The notes under the pieces were generated by a model. That model made no database searches. It was not told where the DNA came from and worked only from the letters and a program-made list of their open reading frames with translations. DNA of 5,854 bases from Acidovorax sp. (GTDB lineage: Bacteria; Pseudomonadota; Gammaproteobacteria; Burkholderiales; Burkholderiaceae_C). The position numbers and the translations under genes are program-made. Where the stretch lies: assembly GCA_030150585.1 (NCBI GenBank), contig JASLFM010000056.1, forward strand, positions 1-5,854. Direction: 5' to 3'. Below, one piece after another: positions 4,818 to 5,854 of the stretch; positions within the stretch are counted from its first letter, which is position 1; each line of letters starts with the position of its first letter.

Positions 4818-5854
4818 ATGAGCGAGAGCGACTCCACCTCCGGCAACCACCTGCACCGCGCCCTGAAGGCGCGGCACCTCTCCATGATCGCCATCGGCGG
4901 CTCCATCGGCACGGGCCTGTTCGTGGCCTCGGGCGCCACCATCTCGCAGGCCGGCCCCGGCGGCGCGCTGCTGGCCTACATGGTCGTGGGGCTCATGGTG
5001 TACTTCCTCATGACCAGGCTGGGCGAGATGGCGGCCTACGTGCCGGTCTCGGGCTCGTTCGCCACCTACGGCGCGCGCTATGTGGACGAAGGCTTCGGCT
5101 TCGCGCTCGGCTGGAACTACTGGTACAACTGGGCCGTGACCATCGCCGTGGACCTCGTGGCCGCGCAGCTCGTGATGGCCTACTGGTTCCCGGGCGTGAA
5201 CGGCGTGCTCTGGAGCGCGGTCTTCCTTGCCATCATGTTCGCGCTCAACGCGCTGTCGGTGAAGGGCTTCGGCGAGGCCGAGTACTGGTTCGCGGCCATC
5301 AAGGTCACCACGGTGATCGTGTTCATCGGACTCGGCCTGCTCATGGTGTTCGGCATCCTGCGCGGCGGCGCGCCCGAGGGCCTGTGGGGCAACCTCGCGC
5401 TGTGGACGCAGGGCGACGCGCCGTTCGCGGGCGGCTTCTCGGCCCTGATCGGCGTGGCCATGATCGTGGGCTTCTCGTTCCAGGGCACCGAACTCATCGG
5501 CATCGCCGCGGGCGAATCGGAAGACCTGGCCAAGAACATCCCGCGCGCCGTGCGCCAGGTGTTCTGGCGCATTCTGCTGTTCTACGTGCTGGCCATCCTG
5601 GTCATCAGCCTGCTCATTCCCTACACCGACCCGCAGTTGCTCAAGAACGACCTGGGCGACATCAGCGTGAGCCCCTTCACGCTCGTATTCCAGCGCGCGG
5701 GCCTGCTGTCGGCCGCAGCCGTGATGAACGCGGTGGTGCTGACATCCGTGCTCTCGGCCGGCAACTCGGGCATGTACGCCTCCACGCGCATGCTCTACAC
5801 CCTGGCCTGCCAGCGCATGGCACCGCGCATCTTCGCGCGGGTGACGGCCGGCGG
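4818..5854 (+). CDS. lysP: Lysine-specific permease LysP, 3' end beyond window
   Basis: This is a secondary transporter of the amino acid-polyamine-organocation superfamily (AAT family) that imports lysine across the inner membrane with protons. The window holds 345 codons plus two bases of an expected 490 or so. A short hydrophilic N-terminus ends in LKARHLSMIAIGGSIGTGLF (16-35), the family's first helix with the GSIGTGLF substrate-binding break. Later stretches FGFALGWNYWYNWAVTIAVD (93-112), FSFQGTELIGIAAGESED (219-236), IPRAVRQVFWRILLF (241-255) and SAGNSGMYASTRMLYTLA (313-330) closely resemble E. coli LysP as I remember it. E225 and E233 appear to correspond to glutamates implicated in lysine transport there. 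The ATG at 4818 gives the expected N-terminal length, and no other start exists back to the in-frame ATPase stop at 4758. No Shine-Dalgarno is visible. Base composition matches the neighbours. A specificity other than lysine is possible but less likely. Confidence 0.9.
   Translation, partial: MSESDSTSGNHLHRALKARHLSMIAIGGSIGTGLFVASGATISQAGPGGALLAYMVVGLMVYFLMTRLGEMAAYVPVSGSFATYGARYVDEGFGFALGWNYWYNWAVTIAVDLVAAQLVMAYWFPGVNGVLWSAVFLAIMFALNALSVKGFGEAEYWFAAIKVTTVIVFIGLGLLMVFGILRGGAPEGLWGNLALWTQGDAPFAGGFSALIGVAMIVGFSFQGTELIGIAAGESEDLAKNIPRAVRQVFWRILLFYVLAILVISLLIPYTDPQLLKNDLGDISVSPFTLVFQRAGLLSAAAVMNAVVLTSVLSAGNSGMYASTRMLYTLACQRMAPRIFARVTAG

Noticed and set aside
3038..4942. A 634-codon open frame on the minus strand
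   Set aside because: It is antisense to permease, ATPase and the start of lysP, all well supported by motifs. The long frame follows from the scarcity of stop codons at high GC, and the translation is compositionally biased.

Overview
The window comes from a GC-rich Gram-negative bacterium. Third positions are almost all G or C in every gene. Gene content and protein style fit a betaproteobacterium of the Burkholderiales, probably Comamonadaceae (Acidovorax/Delftia-like). That placement is inference from protein character, not from a search. All five genes lie on the + strand. I see no mobile elements, RNA genes or CRISPR, and no sign of recent transfer.

Layout: bases 1-140 are a regulatory region with a near-perfect palindrome (39-54), a possible sigma-70 promoter and a strong ribosome binding site. 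They lead into a full-length electron transfer flavoprotein-ubiquinone oxidoreductase (141-1841), which closes with a clear intrinsic terminator (1864-1886). A 160-base gap holding a dyad and a promoter-like -10 element precedes a three-gene ABC importer: periplasmic binding protein (2002-2973), permease (3056-3943) and ATPase (3966-4760). This set matches the TrpX-type family (COG2984/COG4120/COG1101), whose characterised members import aromatic amino acids. A terminator-like hairpin (2993-3034) sits between the binding protein and the permease. A second strong terminator (4779-4804) follows the ATPase. Only 13 bases after its T-run starts a lysP-type lysine permease, cut by the window end after 345 codons.

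How the genes work together: ETF-QO passes electrons from reduced ETF, fed by acyl-CoA and other dehydrogenases, to ubiquinone. It appears to be its own transcription unit. The three ABC genes should form one importer, with the inter-gene hairpin probably giving more binding protein than membrane components. The adjacent lysine permease makes the right-hand two thirds an amino-acid uptake neighbourhood.

This is mostly ordinary core metabolism and transport. I found no convincing undescribed system. The points worth a second look are regulatory: the palindrome before ETF-QO, the dyad before the binding protein, the internal hairpin in the ABC operon, and the missing promoter and ribosome binding site of lysP.
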